From positions 1 through 46,440 of the forward strand of contig NZ_JAKGCR010000031.1 of NCBI RefSeq assembly GCF_022668875.1: a stretch of 46,440 nt of DNA, given 5' to 3'. Shown in pieces: positions 26,606 through 35,507 of this stretch (positions within the stretch are counted from its first letter, which is position 1; each line of letters starts with the position of its first letter). This DNA is from Domibacillus sp. PGB-M46 (GTDB taxonomy: Bacteria; Bacillota; Bacilli; Bacillales; Domibacillaceae). The notes beneath the pieces were generated by a model, which did not search any database, had not been told where the DNA came from, and saw nothing but the letters and a program-made list of their open reading frames with translations. The translations under genes and the position numbers were made by a program.

Positions 26606-27067
26606 GTGCGAGGAAGGGATCTTCCAGCATCAAAAGGTCCTGTAAAAGAAAGTCTTATCCCCCTTATTAATGAAAATAATATAAAAGAATTCAGTGAACT
26701 GCACAAAAAGAAAATTTGGGAAGTCCGGCTCTCCCAGCGGCAATACTACAATAAAAAACCAAAGAAGCCGCGTATCAGTGCTTTTCTTCCCCCTTCTCTT
26801 CCGGAAGCAAAACTTATGCGCAAGGGTTTAGGAGACCGGTACTTTATTGTGCTCGGAACCGGGGACACCTTCAGTTACATGGAAGGGATATATACAAATA
26901 GATTGACACCTGACTATTCCATTGAAATGGGCAAGCGCAACACGAGGCCCGGGTATGCGGTGTTCAATCTGCCGGCGGTCAATTCCCTTACTTATCAAGT
27001 GATAGACCTGCTTTATCAGCAGGTTCCTGCAGCTAATCTATATATGGAGCGGCTAAAGGACCAATAA
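26606..27067 (+). CDS. Unrecognised protein, intact copy of a three-copy module
   Basis: 153 codons from GTG 26606 (AAAGGG about six bases before). The product is basic, without signal peptide or membrane spans: FSELHKKKIWEVRLSQRQYY, FLPPSLPEAKLMRKGLG, DRYFIVLGTGDTFSYMEGIY, then YQVIDLLYQQVPAANLYMERL. Related but broken copies lie at 30046-30425 and 40131-40330, so this is the only full-length version here. The frame stays open to 26564 without another start, so the true N-terminus may have been lost. I do not recognise the family; no catalytic motif is evident. Confidence 0.55.
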   Translation: MRGRDLPASKGPVKESLIPLINENNIKEFSELHKKKIWEVRLSQRQYYNKKPKKPRISAFLPPSLPEAKLMRKGLGDRYFIVLGTGDTFSYMEGIYTNRLTPDYSIEMGKRNTRPGYAVFNLPAVNSLTYQVIDLLYQQVPAANLYMERLKDQ

Positions 27068-27244
27068 TAGGTCATTCATATGAAAGATGCCCGATTAAAT
27101 GTACCGCCAAGGGCATTTGCCAGCGGAAAATCATTGATCATAAAACCTGCTTTAATCGCTTGCTGAAACAGGCTTTGTGATTGCTATTGTAAAATAGAAT
27201 GCAAAAATAATTTTCTAAATAAAAAAAGCGGAGAAAATAAACAG

Positions 27245-27293
27245 ATTATTCTAAAGAAGGGTTGTATTTTAATTTTTCAGAATATAGAATAAT
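27245..27293 (+). promoter_or_regulatory. Promoter of the CstA-type gene with flanking inverted repeat
   Basis: TTGTAT (27262-27267) and TAGAAT (27285-27290) with a 17-base spacer form a sigma-A-like promoter. A perfect 9-base inverted repeat, ATTATTCTA at 27245-27253 and TAGAATAAT at 27285-27293, brackets it, with the right arm covering the -10. This is a possible operator. Confidence 0.5.
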
Positions 27294-27328
27294 GAAATAG
27301 TTCTTGTTTACATCAGGAGGTTTCATCA

Positions 27329-28762
27329 ATGATTACATTTTTATCATCTATTGTTCTACTTTTATGCGGGTATCTTTTTTATGCAAAATTCGTTGAGCGT
27401 GTGTTTGTAATTAATGATGCACAGCAAACGCCGGCTTTTGAAAAAACGGACGGCCTTGATTATGTTCCAATGGCATGGTGGAAAGGCTGGTTTATTCAGC
27501 TGTTAAATATCGCCGGACTCGGACCCATTTTCGGTGCAGTATCAGGTGCATTATATGGCCCGGTCGCTTTTATCTGGATCGTAGCCGGCTGTATTTTTGC
27601 AGGGGCGGTGCATGATTACTTTTCAGGTATGCTGTCATTACGCCATGGTGGTGCCCAATTTCCGGCTTTAGTAGCAAAGTATTTAGGCAATGCTGTAAAA
27701 TCAGCGGTCAACGTCATCTCTCTTATTTTAATGATTTTAGTAGCGGCTGCTTTTACAGCAGGACCGGCACAGCTGCTGACACAATTAACGCCGCTTAGTT
27801 TTATGACCGCTCTTATTCTTGTTTTTACGTACTTTTTATTAGCAGCTGTGCTGCCGGTTAATCAAATCATCGGAAAGATTTATCCGGTTTTTGGTATTAT
27901 TTTAGTTGTCATGGCTGTGGCGATTGGTGTAGCGCTTTTATTTGGCGGCAAACCCATTCCTGAACTCACTCTTGCAAACCTTCATCCAGCGGAGCTTCCT
28001 GTGTGGCCGCTGATTATGGTGACCATCTCATGCGGTGCCATTTCTGGATTCCATTCTACACAAAGTCCAATTGTTTCACGGACATTGAAAAAGGAATCGG
28101 AAGGGCGCAAAGTGTTTTACGGAGCAATGATTGGAGAAGGTGTGATTGCCCTAATTTGGGCGGCGGCCGGCATGACATTCTTTGGCGGTACAGCGGGCCT
28201 GCAAGAAGCATTAGCGGCCGGTGGTCCCGCCGGGGTTGTAAATGAAATTTCTGTTTCATTGCTTGGCACATTTGGCGGCATTCTAGCGATTCTTGGGGTT
28301 ATTATTCTGCCAATTACAACAGGCGACACGGCACTTCGTTCCTCCCGGATGATTTTATCTGACTGGCTTTCTGGTTTTGTCAATATGGACCGGAAGGGAA
28401 TGGTGCTAATTATGACAATAGTGGTTAGCGTGCCTACTTTTTACCTGTCAACAATTGACTATTCGTTCTTATGGCGGTATGTCGGTTGGAGCAACCAAGT
28501 TGTGGCGGCCGTGATGCTTTGGACGGCGGTTTCATATTTGCTGAAAGAAGGGAAAAACCACTGGATTGCCGGAGTACCCGCTGTGTTTATGACCGGGGTT
28601 GTCTGCACGTATATTTTTTACGCGCCAGAAGGATTTGGTTTGGCATATGGGGTTTCAATGGCTATCGGTTTTACGCTTGCTGCGGTTGTAATTGCTTTGT
28701 ACGTAAGACAGATTTTGCGATATAAACGAATGGAATCAGATTTGCACATTTCAGCTTCATAA
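27329..28762 (+). CDS. Carbon starvation CstA-family transporter
   Basis: 477 residues with about thirteen membrane spans. Family landmarks are YVPMAWWKGWFIQLLNIAGLGP-type region near 45-60, GAVHDYFSGMLSLRHGG near 92, SCGAISGFHSTQSPIVSRT near 232, and ITTGDTALRSSRMIL near 330. CstA proteins take up pyruvate or peptides when preferred carbon runs short; which one applies here is not known. AGGAGG precedes the ATG. In B. subtilis CstA is under catabolite control; no clear cre was seen here, but a 9-base inverted repeat overlaps the promoter. Confidence 0.93.
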   Translation: MITFLSSIVLLLCGYLFYAKFVERVFVINDAQQTPAFEKTDGLDYVPMAWWKGWFIQLLNIAGLGPIFGAVSGALYGPVAFIWIVAGCIFAGAVHDYFSGMLSLRHGGAQFPALVAKYLGNAVKSAVNVISLILMILVAAAFTAGPAQLLTQLTPLSFMTALILVFTYFLLAAVLPVNQIIGKIYPVFGIILVVMAVAIGVALLFGGKPIPELTLANLHPAELPVWPLIMVTISCGAISGFHSTQSPIVSRTLKKESEGRKVFYGAMIGEGVIALIWAAAGMTFFGGTAGLQEALAAGGPAGVVNEISVSLLGTFGGILAILGVIILPITTGDTALRSSRMILSDWLSGFVNMDRKGMVLIMTIVVSVPTFYLSTIDYSFLWRYVGWSNQVVAAVMLWTAVSYLLKEGKNHWIAGVPAVFMTGVVCTYIFYAPEGFGLAYGVSMAIGFTLAAVVIALYVRQILRYKRMESDLHISAS

Positions 28763-28767
28763 ACGGG

Positions 28768-28799
28768 AAAGCATTCTGCAGATGCAGAGTGCTTTTTTG
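28768..28799 (+). terminator. Terminator of the CstA-type gene
   Basis: AAAGCATTCTGC (28768-28779) pairs with GCAGAGTGCTTT (28784-28795), then TTTT. Confidence 0.9.
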
Positions 28800-28828
28800 T
28801 TATTTTTTATTAACAGCCTTTAATGAAT

Positions 28829-28881
28829 GGGAACTGACCCCCATTTTTGATCCCTGTCTCAAAAATGGGAGTCAGTCCCCG
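28829..28881. repeat. REP-like palindrome
   Basis: ACTGACCCCCATTTTTGA (28834-28851) is mirrored by TCAAAAATGGGAGTCAGT (28859-28876), continued by GGGA/TCCC bases, around an eight-base centre. No T-tract follows. Palindromes with this GACTGACCCCCATTTTT type of sequence are dispersed in several Bacillus genomes; only one copy was seen in this window. Confidence 0.7.
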
Positions 28882-29013
28882 TTTGTAATCATGATTCTCT
28901 TTCTTACTGACTCAATTACTATTCGGCGGCAGGTCGAAACTTTTAAGTTATGACCACCTATTCATTGACTACATGTAGTCAAAACATGAATTCTTCACAA
29001 AAAAAGCTTTAAC

Positions 29014-29526
29014 CTATTCTTCTGAGGGCACTGTAGGTCCTTTTAAATCCAATTGATAAAAAGCAAGATCCAGCCATTTATCAAATTTAAATCCAGCTTT
29101 TTTAATTACACCAGAAAATTCAAATCCCATTCTCTCATGCATTTTTATACTGCCTTCATTTGTTGCATCAATTCCAGCAACAAGTGTTGCATATTCTCTT
29201 TCATTAGCCATTTTTATTAATTCTTGCATTAATTTTTTTGCAATGCCCTGACTCCTATAATCCTTATGAACATAGACAGAATGTTCTATTGTGTATTTAT
29301 AGGCTGGCCAAGCTCTAAAAGGACCAAATGTAGCAAATCCAACTGCTTTGCCATCTTGTTCGCATACTAATACTGGATAACCTTCCTCTACCTTTTGCTT
29401 GTACCAAATTTGTCTGCTTTCAAGAGTCTGAGGTTTATAAGTATATACAGCCGTGGTATGAAGAATTGCATCATTATATACCTCTAAAATATCCCTTAAA
29501 TCTTTTTCCGTTGCTTCCCTTATCAT
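29014..29526 (-). CDS. GNAT acetyltransferase, phosphinothricin-acetyltransferase-like
   Basis: 170 residues. The start MIREATEKDLRDILEVYNDA, cut at its common core IREAT.KDL..I..IYN, and FGPFRAWPAYKYTIEHSVYV near 68-88 are typical of the Pat/YwnH group, with acetyl-CoA site YRSQGIAKKLMQELI and GFEFSGVIKKAGFKFDKWLD near the end. Such enzymes acetylate amino-acid-like toxins such as phosphinothricin or methionine sulfoximine; the natural substrate is unknown. AGAGGAAGAAAG precedes the ATG. Confidence 0.88.
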   Translation of the reverse strand: MIREATEKDLRDILEVYNDAILHTTAVYTYKPQTLESRQIWYKQKVEEGYPVLVCEQDGKAVGFATFGPFRAWPAYKYTIEHSVYVHKDYRSQGIAKKLMQELIKMANEREYATLVAGIDATNEGSIKMHERMGFEFSGVIKKAGFKFDKWLDLAFYQLDLKGPTVPSEE

Positions 29527-29589
29527 TTCTTTCTTCCTCTCGCACTAAATTTGATTTTCTATATTTATTTTAGATCTCTCTGTACATAA

Positions 29590-29739
29590 CGTAAAATTGA
29601 AATTATTTCTATTCCTCTGGAAGGAAGCAACCTGATTCAAGTAGGGTTGGTGAACAATGTGTTTTTACCAGAAGAGATTCTAGTATATATTGATTTTTTG
29701 AAAATAGCTTTGGAAAAATCTATTCCGAAGAATGTATAG
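29590..29739 (+). pseudogene. C-terminal gene remnant
   Basis: Fifty open codons ending at 29739, with protein-like composition (PLEGSNLIQVGLVNNVFLPE, IDFLKIALEKSIP) but no start or ribosome site. The pattern resembles the last segment of a LysR-type regulator effector domain; that is a guess. It marks a lost gene next to the decayed module. Confidence 0.4.
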
Positions 29740-29869
29740 AGTCAGCATAGCAGGCTCTTCCTTCTATCTTTAGTCCATAAGATTGAATTGTGCCACTCGC
29801 TTTGCCTTGCTCCATCTTTTTTAGAATTGGCATCGAGCCTGTTCTAAAAAAAGAGCACTCGCCCGTCAT
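29720..29869 (-). CDS. Possible small protein, 49 aa, part of the repeated module
   Basis: ATG 29869 to TAG 29720 without interruption (FFRTGSMPILKKMEQGKA core). The ribosome site is weak (AAGAG). A related, frameshifted sequence (LFRIGPMPISKAGKKLRKK) lies on the same strand near 39959-40085, at the matching place next to the other decayed module copy. Conservation between the two suggests it was once expressed. It overlaps the plus-strand remnant ending at 29739. Confidence 0.35.
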   Translation of the reverse strand: MTGECSFFRTGSMPILKKMEQGKASGTIQSYGLKIEGRACYADSIHSSE

Positions 29870-30045
29870 GTGTTTTCTCTTCTTTTCTCAATTACAGCCA
29901 AAGACATAGTCCCCCCGACAAAAAATATTATAACAATTATTTCCACATTCTCCGCAACATACTTTGCATTCAGAACTTATCAGAACAGCAAAAAAGCTTC
30001 GAGGAAAAACCTCGAAGTGTCATAAGAAATGTAGATGCATATATT

Positions 30046-30425
30046 ATCACGACCTGACAGAATCCAGTGAGCTGCACGAAAGGAAGATTTGGGAAGCCCG
30101 GCTTTCCCAGCGGCAATACTACACTACAATAAAAAACCAAAGAAGCCGTGTATCAGTACTTTTCTTCCCCCTTTTCTTCCGGAAGCAAAACTTATGCGCA
30201 AAGGTTTAGGAGAGCGGTACTTTATTGTGCTGGGAACTGCTGATACCTTCAGCTATATTGGAAGGCATCTATACACGCAAGTTAACAACGGACTATTCCA
30301 TTGAAATGGGCAAGCGCAGCACGAAGCTGGATCTGCCGGCTGTATTCCCTCACCTACAAGTGATGGATCTGCTTTATCGGCAGGTTCCAATGGCCAGCCT
30401 ATATATGGAACGGCTAAAGAATTGA
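30046..30425 (+). pseudogene. Decayed copy 2 of the 26.6 kb gene
   Basis: The DNA aligns with 26695-27065 almost throughout, but the protein now spans three frames: SELHERKIWEARLSQRQYY, then FLPPFLPEAKLMRKGLG with RYFIVLGTADTFSY, then YTRKLTTDYSIEMGKRS and MDLLYRQVPMASLYMERL. At least two frameshifts, one where extra ACTAC bases occur after QYY, and a shortened segment before the end. Non-functional. Confidence 0.75.
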
Positions 30426-30452
30426 TGGATCATTCATATGAGAGACGCCTGA

Positions 30453-30690
30453 TTGAATGGTGTTTCGGTTGAGTTAGCCTTCTTCATTAAACGTTCAACT
30501 AAACAGGCCATGTGCGGGATGTTCCAGAATATGAGGCACTTCGCATTGAATAGGAGGAGGAATTGCTGTCTGTTTCTGTCCGTCGATCCTAATGACTGGC
30601 TGCGGAACAAAGGAGAACAGGCAGGAAAGAGTATGCAGGACATTTCTACGAAGATTCTTGAAGATGTATATCAGTAAGAAAGAAATTGAA
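30453..30690 (+). pseudogene. Second gene of the module, decayed
   Basis: Starts as NGVSVELAFFIKRSTKQ, equivalent to NGVSVELADFIKRSAKQ near 40353. It then continues in another frame as VPEYEALRIE-stop-EEELLSVSV, equivalent to EYNALRVESEEELLSVSLSV near 41268. The comparison indicates a former protein of about 80-90 residues, broken in both places by stops and shifts. Confidence 0.55.
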
Positions 30691-30722
30691 GCAGGAATAC
30701 AACCAGCCAAAAGTGTGACTTT

Positions 30723-30767
30723 AAAAAAAAGGAGTTGATCTATCTCTTCAAATCGACTCCTTTTTTC
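30723..30767. terminator. Terminator after module copy 2
   Basis: AAAAAAGGAGTTGAT pairs with ATCGACTCCTTTTTT, A-tract left and T-tract right, usable in both directions. Confidence 0.85.
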
Positions 30768-31222
30768 TATATTTTTAATATTGAATAGAATTAATTATCT
30801 CGAGTCCAGATTTATATGGCGGTTATAACAAATCCAATTGTTTTGTTAGTTTTTGCTGCCGGTTGTTTACATGTAAACCCATGGATATAGGGATTAATTT
30901 TATATCCTCTATTCTTTCCATATAACATGAACTTAACTGTCATTAATAATATATTATAAGGCTATACATGACAGCTTAATGATTAAAATCAAATAAGTAT
31001 AAAAGCCATTTTTCTGTTGTAGAGCTTTGCTTTTTCTCTGGTAAGAACGTGCAAAATAGGGCTTAAAACATTTCTAACCCTATGATCTGGTTTGCAGGGC
31101 ATCAGACCAGCTACTTTTTCTAACACCTGTATTCCTCCAGATGTCGATCAACCAGCAGCCTTATACGGTGCTGTGTTTGTAAACATATGATCCGGTTTCA
31201 CTCCACAATCTTTTAATATTGT
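30768..31222. other. Long intergenic stretch with a short palindrome
   Basis: No gene seen in about 455 bp. GTTTACATGTAAAC at 30865-30878 is a perfect 14-base palindrome of operator type, but no gene starts beside it. The polysaccharide operon ends at 31223 without a clear terminator. Confidence 0.4.
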
Positions 31223-32164
31223 TTAGGGTTGATACATTTTCTTGATATAATCCCATTCATTTTGGATGCCCTCATGCAAGGTGATTTTCGGGTTATATCC
31301 CAGCTTTTCACGCGCCCGGGATATATCAGCCCATGTATGGAGCGGATCACCAGGCTGCCTGGACTGGTAATCGATTTTTATTTTCTTTCCTGTGACAGCT
31401 TCGATCACAGTAAGGACTTGATTCACGGAAGATCTTGCCGCGCCGCCGATATTGAACACATTTCCATGCTCCGGGTGGTTCATTGCCAGAATATTTGCTT
31501 CAACGGCATCACTCACATACGTGAAATCCCGGGTTTGCTGGCCGTCGCCAAAGAGGGGGATAGATTCGTCTCTTAGAACGGCTTTCAGGAATTTGTGAAA
31601 GGCCATGTCAGGACGCTGCCTTGGACCATATACGGTAAAGTATCTTAAAGAAGTTGCCGGCAGCCCAAAACTCAAGTGATACATACGAAGTAAATGCTCA
31701 CCGGCCAATTTACTTGTACCATATGGAGAAATTGGCATTGCAGGTTTGTCTTCAGAGGTTCTGCCGTCCGTTATACCGTAAATAGAAGAAGTCGAGGCGT
31801 ACACGAATTTCTTGAGAGGCAGCTCCTTGCATGCTTCCAAGAGCCTCTGAGTCATTAGGATATTCAGTTCCACGTATTGCCGAAAGTTAGTTCCCCAGCT
31901 ATTCCTGACGCCTGCGATCGCTGCCTGGTGGAAGATGACTTCGATCCCCTCAAGGAGTTTTTTTAAATCAAGCTCGAGGAGATTGCCGTTGACTAACTTG
32001 AAGTTAGGATGCTGTAAAAGTTCTTTTACGTTATATTGCTTAAAGCGTTCCCATTCTTTGAACAGGAACATATCAACACCCACCACGTCGTGTCCTTCAG
32101 CCAACAGCCGTTCACATAGGTGAGAGCCTATGAAACCAGCTGCACCAGTAACGAGTACTTTCAT
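31223..32164 (-). CDS. NAD-dependent sugar-nucleotide epimerase (YtcB-like)
   Basis: 313 residues of the extended short-chain dehydrogenase family: Rossmann GAAGFIGSHL at 7-16, catalytic S-Y-K with YASTSSIYG near 122 and the YGTSK pair (Y near 148, K near 152), and RYFTVYGPRQRP near 176. It interconverts nucleotide sugars, with UDP-glucose or UDP-glucuronate as the probable substrate because the dehydrogenase gene making UDP-glucuronate ends two bases upstream. AGGGGAAATTAAAC, inside the preceding gene end, carries its ribosome site. Last gene of a minus-strand operon of five. Gene order resembles the B. subtilis ytcA-ytcB pair. Confidence 0.85.
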   Translation of the reverse strand: MKVLVTGAAGFIGSHLCERLLAEGHDVVGVDMFLFKEWERFKQYNVKELLQHPNFKLVNGNLLELDLKKLLEGIEVIFHQAAIAGVRNSWGTNFRQYVELNILMTQRLLEACKELPLKKFVYASTSSIYGITDGRTSEDKPAMPISPYGTSKLAGEHLLRMYHLSFGLPATSLRYFTVYGPRQRPDMAFHKFLKAVLRDESIPLFGDGQQTRDFTYVSDAVEANILAMNHPEHGNVFNIGGAARSSVNQVLTVIEAVTGKKIKIDYQSRQPGDPLHTWADISRAREKLGYNPKITLHEGIQNEWDYIKKMYQP

Positions 32165-32166
32165 GT

Positions 32167-33468
32167 TTAATTTCCCCTCCCTAATGCTAGATAGGTTATG
32201 CCGGCTGCCTTCATTATGTTTGGATCGTAAAGATTCCGCCCATCTAACAGGATTGGGTTTTTCATAAAATCCTTTGCCTTATTCCAATCAATGTCGGTGA
32301 AAGTATCCCATGCTGTACATAAGATTGCTGCATCAGTTCTGGTCAATGTCTCTTCGATTGTTTGGCAGACTTTTACTTTACTGTCATGAGGCCATGGAGT
32401 TTGCAGGTTTGATTGAATGGTAGGATCAAGGATACGGATCTCTTTACATGCAGGCAGAAGTTTGTTCACGATTTTAATGGCAGGTGATTCTCTTTGGTCA
32501 TCCGTTTCGGGCTTAAAAGTGAGGCCGAGTATGGAGATTGTCCAGGGTTTCTTTTTTAGAGCAGCAGCCAATTTCGCCAGGTACACATCAGGCATTGCTT
32601 CATTAACGGACTCTATTTCTTTCAAAATATGAGTTTTAACGCCTATCAGGTCCGCTGTAGAAATCAACGCTTTTACATCCTTGGGAAAACAAGAGCCGCC
32701 ATAGCCAATTCCCGATTTAAGAAATTCTGCGCCTATCCGTGAATCTAGTCCGACTCCGTAAGCAACTTGAAGAATATCGGCCCCTGTCTTGTCTGCGATT
32801 TGGGCTACTTCATTGATAAAGGAAATTTTGGCTGCAAGGTAAGCATTCGAGGCGTACTTAATTAATTCAGCTGTTTCCCAATCGCATATAACGTATTTGC
32901 TGTTAAGCTGGTGATACAGTTTTTTTATAATGGTAATGGCACCCTGGCTGTTTCCGCCAATGACGATCCTGTCAGGATTAAGAGAATCATAGACGGCATG
33001 ACCTTCCCGCAGGAACTCCGGATTGGAGATTACATCAAATAGGGTGTGGTCAGAGATTTTTTTCCCTAGATAATCCGATAACCAGCGATTTGTGCCACTG
33101 GGGACCGTACTTTTGGTGACAATGACCTTGTAATCATTAATGGAAGCAGCAATTGCATCAGCTACTGAACGGAGATATTTTAAATCGGCAGTACCATCTT
33201 CACGGGAAGGAGTCCCGACAGCAATAAACAAGATGTCACTTGCCTGAATCGCTTCCTCTATCTGATCGGTAAATTTTAACGTGCCCTTGATGTTTTTATC
33301 ATTCAGCATTTTGTCCAGACCAGGCTCTATAAATGGGAGAATCCCGGCCGATAACTTTTTTACCTTTGCGGAATCCACATCCGCACCGATTACGTGATGG
33401 CCTAAAGCAGCCAATACTGCGGCTGTCGTGGTTCCAACGTACCCGGAACCAATCACAGTAACTTTCAT
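32167..33468 (-). CDS. UDP-glucose 6-dehydrogenase (YtcA/Ugd-like)
   Basis: 433 residues from ATG 33468, where the family start MKVTVIGSGYVG lies; an ATG four codons earlier (33480) is possible, and the longer open frame beyond overlaps the previous gene and is not used. Motifs: GxGxxG at 7-12, the catalytic cysteine in GIGYGGSCFPKD near residue 260, and K/N in NAYLAAKISFINE near 205. It oxidises UDP-glucose to UDP-glucuronate with two NAD. Between the CotSA-like gene (31 bp upstream) and the epimerase. Likely supplies uronate for a surface polymer. Confidence 0.93.
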   Translation of the reverse strand: MKVTVIGSGYVGTTTAAVLAALGHHVIGADVDSAKVKKLSAGILPFIEPGLDKMLNDKNIKGTLKFTDQIEEAIQASDILFIAVGTPSREDGTADLKYLRSVADAIAASINDYKVIVTKSTVPSGTNRWLSDYLGKKISDHTLFDVISNPEFLREGHAVYDSLNPDRIVIGGNSQGAITIIKKLYHQLNSKYVICDWETAELIKYASNAYLAAKISFINEVAQIADKTGADILQVAYGVGLDSRIGAEFLKSGIGYGGSCFPKDVKALISTADLIGVKTHILKEIESVNEAMPDVYLAKLAAALKKKPWTISILGLTFKPETDDQRESPAIKIVNKLLPACKEIRILDPTIQSNLQTPWPHDSKVKVCQTIEETLTRTDAAILCTAWDTFTDIDWNKAKDFMKNPILLDGRNLYDPNIMKAAGITYLALGRGN

Positions 33469-33499
33469 GATCCATTTCATCCCTTCAAAGTCCTCCGTC

Positions 33500-34669
33500 T
33501 TATGAGGACGAATTTGTCCCTTGCTCACTGCTTTCAAAAAGTTTTGTATAGAGAAGTGCGATATCAGAGGTGACCCGGTCAAAGTTATATATCTTTTTGA
33601 CGTCTTTCCGGCCCGCTTTCCCCATTGCGGTAGCCTTCTGTGGATCATTAAGGATGTCAATCGAAGCGGCTGCGAAGGCCACTGGATTTTTATAATCATC
33701 TATCACAATCCCATTTTTTCCATTACGAACTACCTCATGATTGCCGCCCCGGCGGGTTGTAATGACAGGCAATCCTGCCGCCATTGCCTCATAATGCACT
33801 CTTGCAAGCGGCTCCTTCCATTGCGATGGACAGATGAAAAGGTCTGCGGCTGCGAAATACTTTGGAATTTCCTCTACAGGTACATAGGAAGCGAATACGA
33901 TACTGTGTTCATGTTCTGCTGCTAGCTGCTTCAGTCCCTCTATATATTTGCTGGTGGATCCATCTGCATACCACTTACTTCCAACTATCAGCAATTTTGC
34001 ATGTTTAACGTTTTTCAGAATCTCGTTCATTGCAGCTAAAATAAGGTGGCATCCTTTGTCTGGAACAAGGCGGCCTACAAAGAGAATAACAGGATCCTTT
34101 GAATCGAGATTATACAATGAGCGAATTTCATTTCGCCATTTTCGTCCTCTCTTTGACCAAATGGGTGAGTAATCATCCAAATCTACGCCAGTGTAAAGGG
34201 GCTGGATTTTAGTGGCAGCTTCCGGGAACTTTTCGGCGGTATCTTCAGCGATGAACCTGCTGACTGTAAAGATCCAATCTGCTTCCCTGAATGCCGCTTC
34301 GGCAAGAAGGCTTTCTACTTTTAATGTGTCATACACAAGGTTATGGAGTGACAGGATGATTTTCGACCGGGGGGAGGCCTCTCGAATCAATGGAATATAG
34401 CCTGGCCTGTTGTAAACCTGGATTACATCAAATTGAACTTGCTTTACCCTTTCACAAACTTGCTGGAAAAACTGGTCCTTATCATAACGTTCGAAGTAAA
34501 CACCATTTGTACATTCTGTATCGGGGAGGGAAGGATCAGTGATGGAAAAAACCGTCACCTCATATGTTTTGGCAAGCAATGGTGCAATTTTGCTGATTAA
34601 TAATTGGATGGCTCCGCCCTTCACAGGAGGGGCGGGGCCTCTATCTGAACATATTAAAGCAATTTTCAT
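33500..34669 (-). CDS. Glycosyltransferase family 4, CotSA-like
   Basis: About 389 residues; ATG 34669 shares its A with the TGA of the previous gene, implying coupled translation. It matches the spore coat protein CotSA in outline: MKIALI at the start, PPVKGGAIQLL for the donor loop, VTVFSITDPSLPD, ILFVGRLVPDKG near 205, and QWKEPLARVHYEAMAAGLPV near 292 holding the E-x7-E motif. GT4 enzymes retain the anomeric configuration and use nucleotide sugars. The CotSA likeness suggests that the cluster builds a spore-coat saccharide. This is inference; no sporulation promoter was confirmed. Confidence 0.88.
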   Translation of the reverse strand: MKIALICSDRGPAPPVKGGAIQLLISKIAPLLAKTYEVTVFSITDPSLPDTECTNGVYFERYDKDQFFQQVCERVKQVQFDVIQVYNRPGYIPLIREASPRSKIILSLHNLVYDTLKVESLLAEAAFREADWIFTVSRFIAEDTAEKFPEAATKIQPLYTGVDLDDYSPIWSKRGRKWRNEIRSLYNLDSKDPVILFVGRLVPDKGCHLILAAMNEILKNVKHAKLLIVGSKWYADGSTSKYIEGLKQLAAEHEHSIVFASYVPVEEIPKYFAAADLFICPSQWKEPLARVHYEAMAAGLPVITTRRGGNHEVVRNGKNGIVIDDYKNPVAFAAASIDILNDPQKATAMGKAGRKDVKKIYNFDRVTSDIALLYTKLFESSEQGTNSSS

Positions 34670-35484
34670 CAAGAGTTACCCCCGTTGACATCAGGGTTGT
34701 TTGATCCGTTTCCGGGATTTTCTGACGGGTATTGCACCCCTTGACTTTGCCCTTTTCCATACTTTTCTTCTAATTTAGCAATCTTCTCCTCATCCCATCC
34801 ATAAAGCTTTAGTGTGGACTCGATAATTTCAGGATGGTAGATTCTAACCCTAAGGCTGCTGCGATTATCCTCATGGAGCCAATATTCAGCTAAAGGCTCT
34901 TCCAGACAATAGCCACGATAATAGGCAGCCAGCCGAAGCCACATATCCCAATCCTGGGAATACCAATATTTTTCGATAAAAAGCCCCGTCTTTTCAAAGC
35001 AGCTCTTGTGAACCAGCAAAGTGGAGGTTCTGATCGTAAATTTGCGGCTAAACAAAAAATATTGTAAATGCTCTTTATTCTCACAAGTATTCGGTTTCCG
35101 TAGTTTCGTGTATTCCCCTTGATCATTCACATTGTAATACCAGGTATATAAAAATTTGCAGTCAGGGTTCTTTTCGATAAATTCCATTTGTTTCTCGAGC
35201 TTCTCAGGCAGGAATCTGTCATCCGAATCACAAAAAGCGATGTATTCACCTTTCGCAAGGCGGATACCGGTATTCCTGGCAGCTGAAGGGCCTTGATTTT
35301 TCTGCTTTATATAGCGGATCCGATCCTTATATTGCTCTAATAGCTCTTCCGTATCATCTGTTGAACCATCGTCGACAACGATGATTTCATAATCCTTGTA
35401 TGTTTGAGCAAGGACACTCTCGACTGCATGCACGGTAAACTTTCCCCGATTATAAGTGGGAATAACGACACTTATCTTGGGCAA
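34669..35484 (-). CDS. Glycosyltransferase family 2
   Basis: 271 residues. GT-A fold: PTYNRGKFTVHAVESVLAQT at the start, VVDDGSTDDTEELL, and FCDSDDRF with the metal-binding DSD near residue 88. A PLAEYWLH segment closes the domain. The last ~22 residues are rich in Gly/Asn/Ser (ENPGNGSNNPDVNGGNS) and look disordered. Start TTG 35484, with GAGGTGA upstream. It overlaps the CotSA-like gene by one base at TGATG. It transfers an unidentified sugar onto the growing polymer or onto a protein. Confidence 0.9.
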   Translation of the reverse strand: MPKISVVIPTYNRGKFTVHAVESVLAQTYKDYEIIVVDDGSTDDTEELLEQYKDRIRYIKQKNQGPSAARNTGIRLAKGEYIAFCDSDDRFLPEKLEKQMEFIEKNPDCKFLYTWYYNVNDQGEYTKLRKPNTCENKEHLQYFLFSRKFTIRTSTLLVHKSCFEKTGLFIEKYWYSQDWDMWLRLAAYYRGYCLEEPLAEYWLHEDNRSSLRVRIYHPEIIESTLKLYGWDEEKIAKLEEKYGKGQSQGVQYPSENPGNGSNNPDVNGGNS

Positions 35485-35507
35485 AACTCATCACCTCTTA
35501 GGTAAAC

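Noticed and set aside
30453-30677. 74-codon plus-strand frame as an intact protein
   Set aside because: Comparison with the 40-41 kb copy shows that the second half is out of frame, so the frame is a chance product of a decayed gene.
33469-33699. N-terminal extension of the UDP-glucose dehydrogenase frame
   Set aside because: It overlaps the CotSA-like gene and has no resemblance to the family; the Rossmann start MKVTVIGSG fixes the true N-terminus near 33468.
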